Assembly (NCBI GenBank): GCA_038246645.1
Contig: JBBRVS010000001.1
Coordinates: 1-64,000 of the forward strand
Source of the DNA: JAHCHG01 sp038246645
Lineage (GTDB): Bacteria; Acidobacteriota; Blastocatellia; Pyrinomonadales; Pyrinomonadaceae
Direction: 5' to 3'
DNA: 64,000 bases
In this document: piece by piece, positions 15,315-24,269 of the stretch
Position numbering within the stretch: position 1 is the stretch's first letter
Layout of the letters: the number at the start of each line of letters is the position of its first letter
Made by a program: the position numbers and the translations under genes
Notes under the pieces: model-generated
Seen by the model: only the letters and a program-made list of their open reading frames with translations
Told to the model about the DNA's origin: nothing
Database searches by the model: none

Positions 15315-17552
15315 ATGATCAATAAGAATCCGACGATAAAGTTTTTATGGAGAGAAATGCAGGATAAACTAGCCAATGAAAGCGGTGTGTCGGTTGTTAC
15401 CGTTGATGAAAATTCGTCCGTTTTAACCGAATCCAACGACAATTCCATTTGTCAGGTTTTGTATAATTCGGAAGAATTCGCGTCAAGTTGTGCAAAATAC
15501 TGCGGCAGGGCTTTTAATATGGCGACCGAAGCGAAAAAAACGGTCAAATACAAATGCTACGCGGGCTTAAATTGTCTGGCAGTTCCGATAAAAAAGGAAA
15601 ATAAACAGATCGTCGCCATTATCGGCAGAACTTTTTTGAGATCACAGGATTATCGAATAGCAACGCAGCGGGCGATTGACGGTGATTGGCAAAAATTTTC
15701 ACGGACAAAGTTTTTTGAAAACGTAATTTTGAGCGGTTCGCCGCGCCATCTTGAAATAGTCGCCGGACATTTCGAAAATCTGAGCCGGGAAGAAACAAAG
15801 GCACTTTTTCAATTGATCGAGAAAAAACAAATCGTCGGCGAAAAGAAAACGAAGGTTAAACCTTCGCAAACTCAAAAAACGGAAATTAAAATCGAAAAGA
15901 CCGGAAAAACAGATGTTAAAAAAACGGAAAAAACGGTTAAAGCAGATTCCGTCGAAACTCTGGAAATCTCTAATTTAATTGAAGAATTTCACAAATCCAC
16001 CGAACAAAATCAGATTGTTTCGGAAAGATTCAACAGGAAAAACGCCGAAGAAGCCGAAGAAGCCGCCGTTTGGCGCTCCTTGTTCGGTTCGCTGCTCAAT
16101 CTTTCATATAAACAGGCTTGCACGGCAATTTTGCAATTTTTGCAAAAACGCTATTCGATTTCATCAATCGCCTGGCTCGAAAGATTCGATAATCAGCTGG
16201 AAACAATTCTCGCGGGCGGAAAATTAAAAGATTATCCCTTGCGTTTTAAGTTTTCGGCGGATGATAAACGTTTGATCGAAACGCTTCGAAACGGCGTGCC
16301 GCTCGAACTTAATTTGCGGCAGAGCAAAGAAGGTGCGCCGCGCATTATTCAGCTTTTTCCGCTCGGGGTCGGCGGCGAGATCAGAAACGCGCTGGTCATC
16401 AGCGACGAGATAAAAGATTTGGACATTAAACGCCAAATTTCGCGGTTTTGCCAGCGAGTTTCCTCCGACATCGAAATTTTGCATTTGCGCGAACAGCTTT
16501 CGCACCGGGATTGGCTCGAACGCGCCGTACAGGTTTTTAATGAAAGCGTAAAACACATTGATTCGGAGGATTTCTGGTCGAGTTTGACGCAGATTTTGTC
16601 GGAACTCTTAAAATCCGAACGCAGTTCGCTGCTGATATTTGACGAAAAATCGGATTCTTTTTCGGTCAAAGCGGCAACCGGAACAAGGGCGGAATTTTTG
16701 AAAGAACAAAGTGAGCATATCGGCGAGCGTATCGCAAAAAATGTTTTGAAAAAAGGCAAACCGCATATTCGCAGAGATTTACGGGAAACGGATGCGAGTG
16801 CCGCGCCGCTCGATTGGAAGTATAAATCGAATTCATTTATCAGCTATCCGATCAGAATTGCCGGAAGGGAAATCGGCGTTTTGAACGTCACGGACAAAAC
16901 CGACGGCGAAATCTTTGACCAGGTTGATCTGGAACTGCTCGATGTCATCGTGCCGCATCTGGCGGTTTTGATTGACCGCGCTTTGCTCAAACAGAAAGCG
17001 GGCGAATACGAACATCTGTCGGTTACTGACGCGCTGACCGGATTGCTCAACCGCCGGTATTTGGAAGAACGTCTGACTGAAGAACTGCAACGCTCGAACC
17101 GCCACGGTTATCCGATGAGTTTTATGATGATTGACGTTGATAATTTCAAAGCTTATAACGATACTTATTCGCATCTCGAAGGCGATAAAGCCCTGCGCCT
17201 GGTCGGGCAATGTTTTAAGGAAATTTTGCGCGGCGCGGATGTGGCGGCGCGGTACGGCGGCGAAGAATTTTCGATTTTGTTGCCCCAGACGAATTCTCTG
17301 GAAGCCGAAGCGATTGCCGAGCGAATCCGCGAAAAAGTCGCGCTGACGCGCTTTCCGAACCGGCAAGTAACGATCAGCATCGGAATCGTCAGTTGTTCTT
17401 CGAGCGTAAATTCCGCGCAAGACTTGATCTGGGCGGCGGATACCGCGCTGTATGAAGCCAAACGGCGCGGTAAAAATAATGTCAAAGTATATGAACATCT
17501 GAATTTAGAGGAAATCTCGGAAGAAAGAAACCTGGAATTAAAACACGGGTGA
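15315..17552 (+). CDS. PocR-GAF-GGDEF diguanylate cyclase
   Basis: A 745-residue cytosolic sensor. Residues about 5-115 form a PocR ligand-binding domain with several conserved Cys (CQVLYNS, SSCAKYCGRAF, KCYAGLNCLAVP). A charged Lys/Thr linker covers about 165-215, one or two GAF-like domains span about 245-560, and a GGDEF domain ends the protein. The active site reads GGEEF (about 648-652) and an intact inhibitory RxxD site (RGAD) lies five residues upstream, so it should make c-di-GMP with product inhibition. No membrane segment is seen. The partner HD-GYP phosphodiesterase lies 3 kb downstream on the same strand. Confidence 0.9.
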   Translation: MINKNPTIKFLWREMQDKLANESGVSVVTVDENSSVLTESNDNSICQVLYNSEEFASSCAKYCGRAFNMATEAKKTVKYKCYAGLNCLAVPIKKENKQIVAIIGRTFLRSQDYRIATQRAIDGDWQKFSRTKFFENVILSGSPRHLEIVAGHFENLSREETKALFQLIEKKQIVGEKKTKVKPSQTQKTEIKIEKTGKTDVKKTEKTVKADSVETLEISNLIEEFHKSTEQNQIVSERFNRKNAEEAEEAAVWRSLFGSLLNLSYKQACTAILQFLQKRYSISSIAWLERFDNQLETILAGGKLKDYPLRFKFSADDKRLIETLRNGVPLELNLRQSKEGAPRIIQLFPLGVGGEIRNALVISDEIKDLDIKRQISRFCQRVSSDIEILHLREQLSHRDWLERAVQVFNESVKHIDSEDFWSSLTQILSELLKSERSSLLIFDEKSDSFSVKAATGTRAEFLKEQSEHIGERIAKNVLKKGKPHIRRDLRETDASAAPLDWKYKSNSFISYPIRIAGREIGVLNVTDKTDGEIFDQVDLELLDVIVPHLAVLIDRALLKQKAGEYEHLSVTDALTGLLNRRYLEERLTEELQRSNRHGYPMSFMMIDVDNFKAYNDTYSHLEGDKALRLVGQCFKEILRGADVAARYGGEEFSILLPQTNSLEAEAIAERIREKVALTRFPNRQVTISIGIVSCSSSVNSAQDLIWAADTALYEAKRRGKNNVKVYEHLNLEEISEERNLELKHG

Positions 17553-17852
17553 GATAAAAGCAGAGTGAAAAAGTTTAAAAGTGAAAAAAGTGAAAAAGTG
17601 AAAATGTGAAAAAGTTTAAAAGTGAAAAAGTTTGGGTTAATTTGATAAATTGCAGCTTTTTCAATTCGAATTGTTTATTTTATACAAATGCCGAAAAACG
17701 AAAAGCGTAAAAAACTTTTTCACTCTTTCACTTTTAAACATTTTCACTTTTAAACATTTTCCGACCTCTCACTTTTTAGGAAATCATCATTAATTAGACT
17801 TTTTTATGGGTGGAAACATTTTCGCCTTGAGAATAGTATTTGAAAAAAATAG
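17553..17852. repeat. intergenic region with stuttered inverted repeat
   Basis: The left part (17565-17632) repeats words such as GTGAAAAAGTTTAAAAGTG, and the right part (17711-17762) holds the complement, with words such as CACTTTTAAACATTTTCAC. The whole can fold into a long A/T-rich hairpin around a roughly 80-nt centre. No gene is visible here. A promoter for the next gene may lie at its right end. Confidence 0.7.
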
Positions 17853-20108
17853 ATGAGCAACATAAATCTTAGAAAAAAATTAACCTCTGTTCCGGAAGAA
17901 GATTTTATCGGTAGAACCCACGAACTCGAAAAACTTCTCCGTCACGGCAAAGGTAAAACCAAATCACACGGACTTCTTCTTTTATCCGCTCCGGCAATCG
18001 GTTCTTCGGAACTGCTTCGTCAAACTTTCGATCATTTGTTTTTCAAACAAACCGAAACTATTCCGTTATATTTTTCGCTCGAAAGTTCGGATAAGACAAT
18101 CAGACAAGCCGCGTCAAGGTTTTTGCAGACGTTTCTCCAACAAGTTGTCGCTTTTCGCCGCAAGGACGAGAAAATTCTCGATGCCTCGCCGGATATTGAT
18201 GAACTGGCGCAGCTTTCCGCCGCTTCTGACGGGTTTTGGATTGACCGTTTGATTGCGAGCTGCCGTTCGGAAAATGTGGCGAATGACGAAAGATTATTTA
18301 TCAAAAATTGCCTGAGCGCGCCGCTCTATGCCGCCGCGCACGGCGTAGAAATTTTCGTGATGATTGATAATCTGCACGTTGCCGAACATCTCGCGGGCGC
18401 CAGCGATCTGATCGAAGAAATCAAGGAAATTTACAGCCGCGCTGACGATGTAAACTTTGTTTTGGCGGGCAGGCGGCGTTTTCTGCTCAATTCGGTGCAA
18501 ACCGGAAACACGCAGCTTTATGAAACCGAAATTCTGCAATTAGACCCGCTCGATTTTGCCGATGCGGGAATTTTGGCGGAAAATCTGGCGGAAAAGTACA
18601 AAGTCAAAATCAGCGATCAAACACGCGATTTGATTTCCCGCAAGTTTTTGGGAAATCCTTCGTTTATCAGATTTCTCTTTCAAGCGGCAAAGGAAAAGGG
18701 CTGTAATCTCGAAAATTTTCAATACGTTGAACAGATCTATGCGGACGAGATTTTTGAAGGAAAGATCGGCGGATTTTATGATGCGGTTTTCGATGAAATC
18801 ACGCCGAACAAGGAAAGTCAAAAACACATTATTTCGCTGTTATACGACGTTTTAACTGGCGAAAAAAGAAAAAGCCCGATTGACGCGTGGCAAGCGCGGC
18901 TCGGGCAAAACGATACTGATTTTTACCGCACGATGCGGCTTTTGAATAATTTCGAGATCATTCGCCTGACCTCGAATTTGGTCGAGGTAATGGACGAAAA
19001 CGAAACTCTGACCGATTATATTTCAAAGCGTTTTGCGCTCGAAATTCAAATAAAACCGCGTGTTCTGGTTATCGTCGAAGCTCTCAAAAAATTCCTCAAA
19101 CGTGCGCCGAATACGATGGCAAAGTTCTACCGGCTCAATTCGGCGATTGATCTGCGTGAACTTCTCGGAATCTTTAACTGCCAGCAAATTCCGCCCGATC
19201 TGCTCGATTACGAGATTTTTAAAGACCGCCACAAAGGCGTTGAAGACATCGAAATTTTAGAATTTCTGGATAAATCGGAAGAAAAAATGATGTTGCCGCA
19301 GATCGTCTATTCCGCGCCGACGGTTGAATTTTATCCGCCGATCAATCAATTTACCGACGCGCAGCATTCTGCCGTCGCGCTCGGTTTTGAAACGGCGAAC
19401 TACACGGATGAAAACGAAATCATCTGGCTTTCGGCGGAAATCGAAGCGAAACTCGAAGCGACAAAAGAAATAGCGGAATTCTGGTGCGACCGCCTGGAAA
19501 TGGTTGCGCTCGTCTGCAATTTTCAAAAATACAAAATCTGGCTGATCGCGCCCGAAGGTTTTTCGCCCGAAGCTATCGAAGTTCTAAAGGTAAGAAACGC
19601 GCTCGGTTCAAGCCGCAAACAGGTGGAACTTCTGAAAAAATTCTTAAATGCGGAAGACGCGATCGGTGAAAAACGCAATCCGAACGAATATGAAATGGTC
19701 GTACCGATGGGCGAAGACACGGAGCTGATCGCCGCGCACACGGTCGAGGAAATCGCCCGCCGCCACGAATTCGAGCCGAAGGCGATCAATCAAATAAAAA
19801 CGGCGCTGGTCGAAGCGTGCATCAATGCGACGGAACACAGCTTGAGTCCCGACCGCAAAATTTATCAAAAATTTTTGGTCGAGGAAGATAAAATCATCAT
19901 CACGATTTCAAATCGCGGCGTACGAATTTCAGACAAAAATCCTCTGGAAATCAGCCCGAACGATGAACGGCGCGGTTGGGGTTTAAAGCTTTTAAAGACT
20001 CTGATGGACGAAGTGAAATTCGAGCAAGTTGATGACGGAACGCGCATTTCGATGACTAAATTTTTGAAAGTAAACGAAGACAATACGGCGAAAAAAATTG
20101 CGGCGTAA
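17853..20108 (+). CDS. degenerate AAA-type NTPase fused to RsbW-like HATPase domain
   Basis: A 751-residue protein. Residues about 15-270 look like an AAA_16/STAND-type NTPase (FIGRTHELEKLL, then LLLLSAPAIGSSELLRQTF where a P-loop is expected, and a Walker-B-like VEIFVMIDNLHVAE). The P-loop has lost its Gly and the essential Lys, so nucleotide binding there is doubtful. The middle is a long helical region. Residues about 610-740 are an RsbW/SpoIIAB-type HATPase: ALVEACINATEHS (N box) and RRGWGLKLLKTLMDEV (G2). The G1 position reads SNRGVRI, without the usual Asp. It is probably a partner-switch kinase or binder for the STAS protein encoded 75 nt downstream. Confidence 0.8.
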   Translation: MSNINLRKKLTSVPEEDFIGRTHELEKLLRHGKGKTKSHGLLLLSAPAIGSSELLRQTFDHLFFKQTETIPLYFSLESSDKTIRQAASRFLQTFLQQVVAFRRKDEKILDASPDIDELAQLSAASDGFWIDRLIASCRSENVANDERLFIKNCLSAPLYAAAHGVEIFVMIDNLHVAEHLAGASDLIEEIKEIYSRADDVNFVLAGRRRFLLNSVQTGNTQLYETEILQLDPLDFADAGILAENLAEKYKVKISDQTRDLISRKFLGNPSFIRFLFQAAKEKGCNLENFQYVEQIYADEIFEGKIGGFYDAVFDEITPNKESQKHIISLLYDVLTGEKRKSPIDAWQARLGQNDTDFYRTMRLLNNFEIIRLTSNLVEVMDENETLTDYISKRFALEIQIKPRVLVIVEALKKFLKRAPNTMAKFYRLNSAIDLRELLGIFNCQQIPPDLLDYEIFKDRHKGVEDIEILEFLDKSEEKMMLPQIVYSAPTVEFYPPINQFTDAQHSAVALGFETANYTDENEIIWLSAEIEAKLEATKEIAEFWCDRLEMVALVCNFQKYKIWLIAPEGFSPEAIEVLKVRNALGSSRKQVELLKKFLNAEDAIGEKRNPNEYEMVVPMGEDTELIAAHTVEEIARRHEFEPKAINQIKTALVEACINATEHSLSPDRKIYQKFLVEEDKIIITISNRGVRISDKNPLEISPNDERRGWGLKLLKTLMDEVKFEQVDDGTRISMTKFLKVNEDNTAKKIAA

Positions 20109-20183
20109 AAAAAAAGTTGACAATTATCAATTAAAAGACTAATCTCAAATTCTAAATCTTGCCTGTAGCAACCAAAAGAAATA

Positions 20184-20492
20184 ATGAATATGTCTGTTCA
20201 AACCGGAGGCGAATCGGTAACTGTTTTTGCCTCTGATTACTTAAATAAATTGAGTGGTGAGAAGATTGAAAGAGAGTGTAAACAGTATTTAAATGATGGA
20301 TGCAGAACACTTGAGGTCAATTTCAAAAACACGGAAATTGTCAATAGTATCGGAATTTCGATTCTGTTGGGCGTAATTGACGCGGCTTCCGATGTTGATG
20401 CCAGCCTGATTTTTTCCGATGTCAGCCAACACACAATCGAACTTTTTGAGATGCTTGGTCTGACCAATCACGTTATTCTAAAATTGAGATAG
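20184..20492 (+). CDS. STAS-domain anti-sigma factor antagonist (RsbV/SpoIIAA-like)
   Basis: A 102-residue single STAS domain. The region FKNTEIVNSIGISILLGVIDAA aligns with the SpoIIAA/RsbV segment in which the Ser of a D-S-[S/T]-G motif is phosphorylated; here the motif is N-S-I-G, keeping the Ser but with Asn for Asp. It follows the RsbW-like fusion and precedes the HD-GYP gene, so a partner switch is likely: the unphosphorylated form binds one partner and kinase action releases it. No sigma factor gene lies in the block, so the output may be the HD-GYP or GGDEF enzyme. Confidence 0.85.
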   Translation: MNMSVQTGGESVTVFASDYLNKLSGEKIERECKQYLNDGCRTLEVNFKNTEIVNSIGISILLGVIDAASDVDASLIFSDVSQHTIELFEMLGLTNHVILKLR

Positions 20493-20646
20493 AGTTAATT
20501 TTTTGTTAAATATGTTTCTGCTTTCCGCCTTCCACACTGTGGTGATTTGATTCAGCACAATTTCCGACGACTTAAGGGTGAAAAATATAATTTTCGGATA
20601 AAACTGTTTTCAGGCAAATAGTTGTCCGTCTCCCGTTTGAAAAGAT

Positions 20647-21909
20647 ATGAAAGAAAACCAAAATAAACTTATCTATACTTTCGGTGCATTGGCAGAGTTA
20701 GGACAAGAAATTACAAACCGCCAGAGTTTTCAGGATATGATTCGCACTTCTCTGCATCTGCTGCTGGGTTCACTGGCGATTATGCGCGGCGGCGTGGCGC
20801 GTTATTCGCAGTTTCGCCACGAACTTAATATGATCGCGGTGCGGGGGCTGGGCGAAGATTTTCCGCCGAGCTTTGCCGTTTATCACGAAGATGAAGAGCA
20901 ATTTTTGCTCGGCGAACTTTCGGCAATCGAAATCAGTCAGGCAAAGGATTTACCTTTTATCCGCCATTATTTATCGGAAGACCGGAAAAAGCGTGTCGAA
21001 TTAATCGTTCCGCTGATTATTCAAGATGAGATCGTCGGCTTGATTTTCCTCGGCGAAAAGGCAAACGGCGAACCTTATTCGAGTTATGATAAAGAAATTA
21101 TCTGCGCGATGGCGCGGCATATCGGAGTCGGGATTTCGCAGAGAAATCTGATGGTCGAAATCGAACGCCGCAACACGGAAAACCTTCGTCTTTACGACGA
21201 TCTGCGCTTTACCTACAAAAACACCGTCAAGGCATTTGCCGCCGCCATTGATTACAAAGATAAATACACCGAAGGTCATTCGGTCAGAGTCGGGAAATAC
21301 ACGGAAATCATCGCCGCCCAGCTCGGCTGGAACGAAGAAGAAACCGAAGGCGCGGCAATCGCCGGATACTTGCACGACATTGGAAAACTCACGGTCGAAC
21401 GCAATATAATTAATTCGCCGCATCGTTTTAACGCTAAAGAATCCGCCGATCTGAACAAACATCCGGCGGTCGGTTACGAAATTCTGCTTCCGATTCATCA
21501 TCCGTACACGGATGTTCCGCTTGCCGCCAAATATCATCACGAACGCATTGACGGGCGCGGTTATCCCGACGGTTTGGAAGACCGCGAGATTCCGTATATT
21601 GCAAAAATAGTGAATTTAGCCGATTCCTTCGACGCGATGACGACCGACCGACCATATAAACGCCGCCGTCCGGCAAATGAAGTGATCGAAGATCTGCAGA
21701 GAAATTCCGGCAAACAATTCGCCCCCGAACTCGTTACGGCTTTTTGTCAGTCGTTATTAAACGAATTAACCGGAAATATCAAAAGAAAGGTTTTTCACCG
21801 GATGCTCGGCAAAGATTATCTTCAAGCCGAAACGATTGTTCCGCAATTGAAAGAGCTTCTAAATGGTTTAAATGGAACTTCGTCGCTGACGCTGGTGAGT
21901 TTGGATTAA
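20647..21909 (+). CDS. GAF-HD-GYP cyclic-di-GMP phosphodiesterase
   Basis: A 420-residue protein. Residues 1-175 form a GAF domain (IIQDEIVGLIFLGEKANG...ICAMARHIGVGIS) and residues about 200-370 an HD-GYP domain: GHSVRVGKYTEIIAAQLGW, AGYLHDIGK (HD), a HHxxxDGRGYP box reading HHERIDGRGYPDGL, and VNLADSFDAMTTDRPYK. All expected metal ligands seem present, so it should hydrolyse c-di-GMP. Together with the GGDEF enzyme at 15315 it forms an opposing pair flanking the RsbW/STAS module. The gene is followed directly by a strong bidirectional terminator. Confidence 0.93.
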   Translation: MKENQNKLIYTFGALAELGQEITNRQSFQDMIRTSLHLLLGSLAIMRGGVARYSQFRHELNMIAVRGLGEDFPPSFAVYHEDEEQFLLGELSAIEISQAKDLPFIRHYLSEDRKKRVELIVPLIIQDEIVGLIFLGEKANGEPYSSYDKEIICAMARHIGVGISQRNLMVEIERRNTENLRLYDDLRFTYKNTVKAFAAAIDYKDKYTEGHSVRVGKYTEIIAAQLGWNEEETEGAAIAGYLHDIGKLTVERNIINSPHRFNAKESADLNKHPAVGYEILLPIHHPYTDVPLAAKYHHERIDGRGYPDGLEDREIPYIAKIVNLADSFDAMTTDRPYKRRRPANEVIEDLQRNSGKQFAPELVTAFCQSLLNELTGNIKRKVFHRMLGKDYLQAETIVPQLKELLNGLNGTSSLTLVSLD

Positions 21910-21990
21910 AAAAGGAACACCGGCATCCTGCCGGCATTAAAAAGAATGAATTCAGTTTATACCGGCAGGATGCCGATGTTCCTTTTTATT
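21908..21990. terminator. bidirectional terminator between convergent genes
   Basis: Arms at 21908-21934 and 21962-21987 are complementary over about 26 bp (core CCGGCATCCTGCCGG / CCGGCAGGATGCCG) with flanking A and T runs. It overlaps the last codon of the minus-strand glycerophosphodiesterase gene and terminates transcription from both sides. Confidence 0.9.
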
Positions 21991-22885
21991 TCAACAATTC
22001 CAACAAACGATCCGGATAATCGGTCATTATTCCGTCCGCTTTTATTTCGATCAGGCGTTTCATATCTTCGATTTCGTTAATTGTCCAAACGTGTACGTCG
22101 AGATTTCGCTCCTTGGCGGCTCTGATGTAATCTTCCGTGACGATTTGTAGACTGCCGATTTTTTTCGGAATCTGCAAAACCTGCATCCTGGGGCTGTAGC
22201 TGTCGCTCAGACCGATTTTGTATCCGGCAAGGAAAAACCCCGCTTCCGAAGGACTCGCCGAAGTTGCCACGCCGGGACAATTTTGCCGGAAACCTTCCAA
22301 AACTTCATCGCGAAACGATCCGACGATAACTTTATCGGCGCGGTTAAATTCATTGATTAAATTGCACAAAGGCGCGACGGGCGAAGGCGTGTCGTATTTC
22401 GGTTCGATATTGATCTTAGTGGCGGGAAATGCTTCGAAAACCTCGCGAAGGGTCGGGATTTTTATGCCTTGTCCGCGAAACGGAAAGGTTTGTCCGCCGT
22501 CATTTGTCCAGTGAAAACCGGCGTCCAGTTTTCTGATTTCCTCAAAAGTCATTCCGGCGACGATGCCGCTGCCGTCAGTCGTCCGGTCAACTTTTGCGTC
22601 GTGAATGACGACGAGTTCGCCATCAATCGTTGCGCGTACGTCGAGTTCGAGAACGTCAACGCCCAAATCCATAGCGCGTTTGAAGGCGAAAAGCGTATTT
22701 TCCGGCGAAATTCCCGCGCCGCCGCGATGCGCGATAACTAATGGTCGAGACATTTGTTGAGTTAAGACCTTAAATCTTTCCGCCCGTTTGCCTTCCGACA
22801 TTGCCAGATAAATATAGGTAAATCCGAGAACTGCGATAATGCTCAGAACGAAATATAAAAAGATTTTAAGAATTTTTTTCAGCAC
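21986..22885 (-). CDS. membrane-anchored glycerophosphodiester phosphodiesterase
   Basis: A 299-residue protein. Residues 5-28 form one hydrophobic N-terminal anchor, so the enzyme probably faces the periplasm. The GDPD barrel starts with VIAHRGGAGISPENTLFAF (catalytic His and Glu), followed by VLELDVRATIDGELVVIHD (metal-binding Glu/Asp and second His) and ends with VWTINEIEDMKRLIEIKADGIMTDYPD. It would hydrolyse glycerophosphodiesters to glycerol-3-phosphate and an alcohol for phospholipid turnover. It is convergent with the HD-GYP gene, sharing the terminator. Confidence 0.93.
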   Translation of the reverse strand: MLKKILKIFLYFVLSIIAVLGFTYIYLAMSEGKRAERFKVLTQQMSRPLVIAHRGGAGISPENTLFAFKRAMDLGVDVLELDVRATIDGELVVIHDAKVDRTTDGSGIVAGMTFEEIRKLDAGFHWTNDGGQTFPFRGQGIKIPTLREVFEAFPATKINIEPKYDTPSPVAPLCNLINEFNRADKVIVGSFRDEVLEGFRQNCPGVATSASPSEAGFFLAGYKIGLSDSYSPRMQVLQIPKKIGSLQIVTEDYIRAAKERNLDVHVWTINEIEDMKRLIEIKADGIMTDYPDRLLELLK

Positions 22886-22985
22886 TTTTGATGTGTAAAA
22901 CTTGTTTTAGCCGTTAATTTTATTTCTACATTGTTTAAGACGCAAAAATTAACGAAAATGTTCGCGTCCTTTTTGTTAAATTTTA

Positions 22986-23381
22986 TTAAAGTTTGGTGAC
23001 GGAAAATGTTCCGATATAATCGGTTCGATCAATTTCCGCGTTTTCCTTCGGCGCCGGAGTCAGTTCGGTGATTTTTATTAAATATCCGCCAAACTCGATT
23101 TCCTGTTTTTCGAGATTCGTATTGAGTTCAAAAGTTTCCCACGCACCGTTTTTCTTTTTTAAATCTAACTGAACTTTCGCGTTGCCAGCCCAAATGCAAT
23201 TCGTGCCTTCGGCGCACCGCGAATCTTCCAAAACCGAAACGAATTTTACGGTTAAACCCTTGTTGTCAATAGCTTTTTGGTTATTAACCGGGAGTTTGAT
23301 TTCCCGATTCGTTTGCGCTGCGGCAAGTTGAAACGAACCGAAAATAACGGTCAGGATAAATAGTAAAATTAATGATCTCAT
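22986..23381 (-). CDS. secreted small protein of unknown function with CxxGTNCIWAGNA motif
   Basis: A 131-residue protein with a clear signal peptide (MRSLILLFILTVIFGSFQLAAAQ). The mature part is predicted beta-rich and contains EDSRCAEGTNCIWAGNAKVQL, with two Cys that could form a disulfide. I have seen this RC..G..CIWAGNA pattern in uncharacterised exported proteins of Bacteroidota and Acidobacteriota, but no function is known to me. There is no lipobox. It is flanked by intergenic sequence and may be monocistronic. Confidence 0.7.
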   Translation of the reverse strand: MRSLILLFILTVIFGSFQLAAAQTNREIKLPVNNQKAIDNKGLTVKFVSVLEDSRCAEGTNCIWAGNAKVQLDLKKKNGAWETFELNTNLEKQEIEFGGYLIKITELTPAPKENAEIDRTDYIGTFSVTKL

Positions 23382-23481
23382 AATTTTTCTCCTTTAAGTG
23401 CAAACCGAATAAATCTCGTATTTACAGAAATTTAGAAAGTTTTAAGGGCTGCCCGGTTGCAGTTTATTTTAACCTAAATAA

Positions 23482-23522
23482 ACGGAGAAAGCGTAATTTT
23501 TATTTTTTCACGCTTTCTCCGT
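23482..23522 (-). terminator. terminator hairpin after the Arg-rich secreted protein gene
   Basis: A 12-bp perfect stem, ACGGAGAAAGCG (23482-23493) pairing with CGCTTTCTCCGT (23511-23522), with an A/T-rich 17-nt loop. It is downstream of the minus-strand gene ending at 23558. Confidence 0.75.
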
Positions 23523-23557
23523 CTTTTATGACAAGGAATTTATTTGGTTAATTTCCG

Positions 23558-23956
23558 TTAGATTCTCACGCTGCTGACCAATTTGCGTTCGATTCTGCCG
23601 TTGCGAAAGGTCGTTACCTGATATGTTTCACGATAATTGAACCGACCTTTTCTAACCGTTTGCGTTTGGTAAGTCGTTCTGACACCCGCATTATTGTTGC
23701 GATTATCATTTATTTTGACGCGGCTGATCAATTTCGAAACCGTTCTGCCGTTCGGCTGAACTCTTACCTGATAAGTTTCGCGGAACTGCTGTCTGCCCTG
23801 ACGGACGATTTTGGTTTCGGTATAGACGCGAACACCGCGATCATTGACGCGAACATTTTGTTGTTGATTTCCGTTGCGGCGAACTTGAGCGTCGGTGCTC
23901 GATGCGAATGCGGCGAATGCTGTAAATGCGAAAGCGATTGTTAATAATTTTTTCAT
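23558..23956 (-). CDS. secreted Arg/Tyr-rich protein with two YRETYQV repeats
   Basis: A 132-residue protein with a signal peptide ending around DAQ (residue 24). The mature part consists of two copies of a roughly 41-residue unit: a V-R-x-Y/T start, a VRxGRxxxRETYQV centre, and an NGRxxxKLxSxVxI end. It is very basic, Arg/Gln/Asn-rich, with alternating residues that suggest beta hairpins. It lacks Cys and any enzyme motif. RBS AGGAGT precedes the ATG. A one-unit paralogue is encoded at 24270. Binding to a polyanion such as nucleic acid, polysaccharide or LPS is only a guess from charge. Confidence 0.7.
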   Translation of the reverse strand: MKKLLTIAFAFTAFAAFASSTDAQVRRNGNQQQNVRVNDRGVRVYTETKIVRQGRQQFRETYQVRVQPNGRTVSKLISRVKINDNRNNNAGVRTTYQTQTVRKGRFNYRETYQVTTFRNGRIERKLVSSVRI

Positions 23957-24269
23957 GACTACTTTTTACTCCTATTTATTATTTCCAGGACAATTTCGAA
24001 ATATCGAAATCTGTCTGCGGGGTTGGACGGCAGAGTAATAGCGCAGAGTTGGCATCTAAAACGCCGGTCGTGTAAAGAATTGTCAGAGTAAATTGTGTAA
24101 AATCAGCTATTTACAAAGTTGTGTAAAGTTCTTGCGGGTAAATGAAAATTTACGGAAATGATTTGTCAGAAGAATCGAAATGAGAAGTTTTAGGAAGATA
24201 TAAAAAATGTCAAAAAGGGGAATGGCGAGAGGAGAGAGTAGATTCTCGCTATATCTGGTTATTTTATAA
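23957..24269. promoter_or_regulatory. intergenic region with three TGTAAA direct repeats
   Basis: Contains three GTGTAAAG/A words at about 24069, 24094 and 24121, spaced 25 and 27 bp, upstream of the minus-strand gene starting at 23956. They could be operator half-sites. A 6-bp GCGAGA/TCTCGC hairpin (24224-24248) close to the stop of the 24270 gene may be its weak terminator. No ORF is convincing. Confidence 0.35.

Noticed and set aside
16833..17498. 221-residue minus-strand frame
   Set aside because: Antisense to the GGDEF domain with no RBS or recognisable motif.
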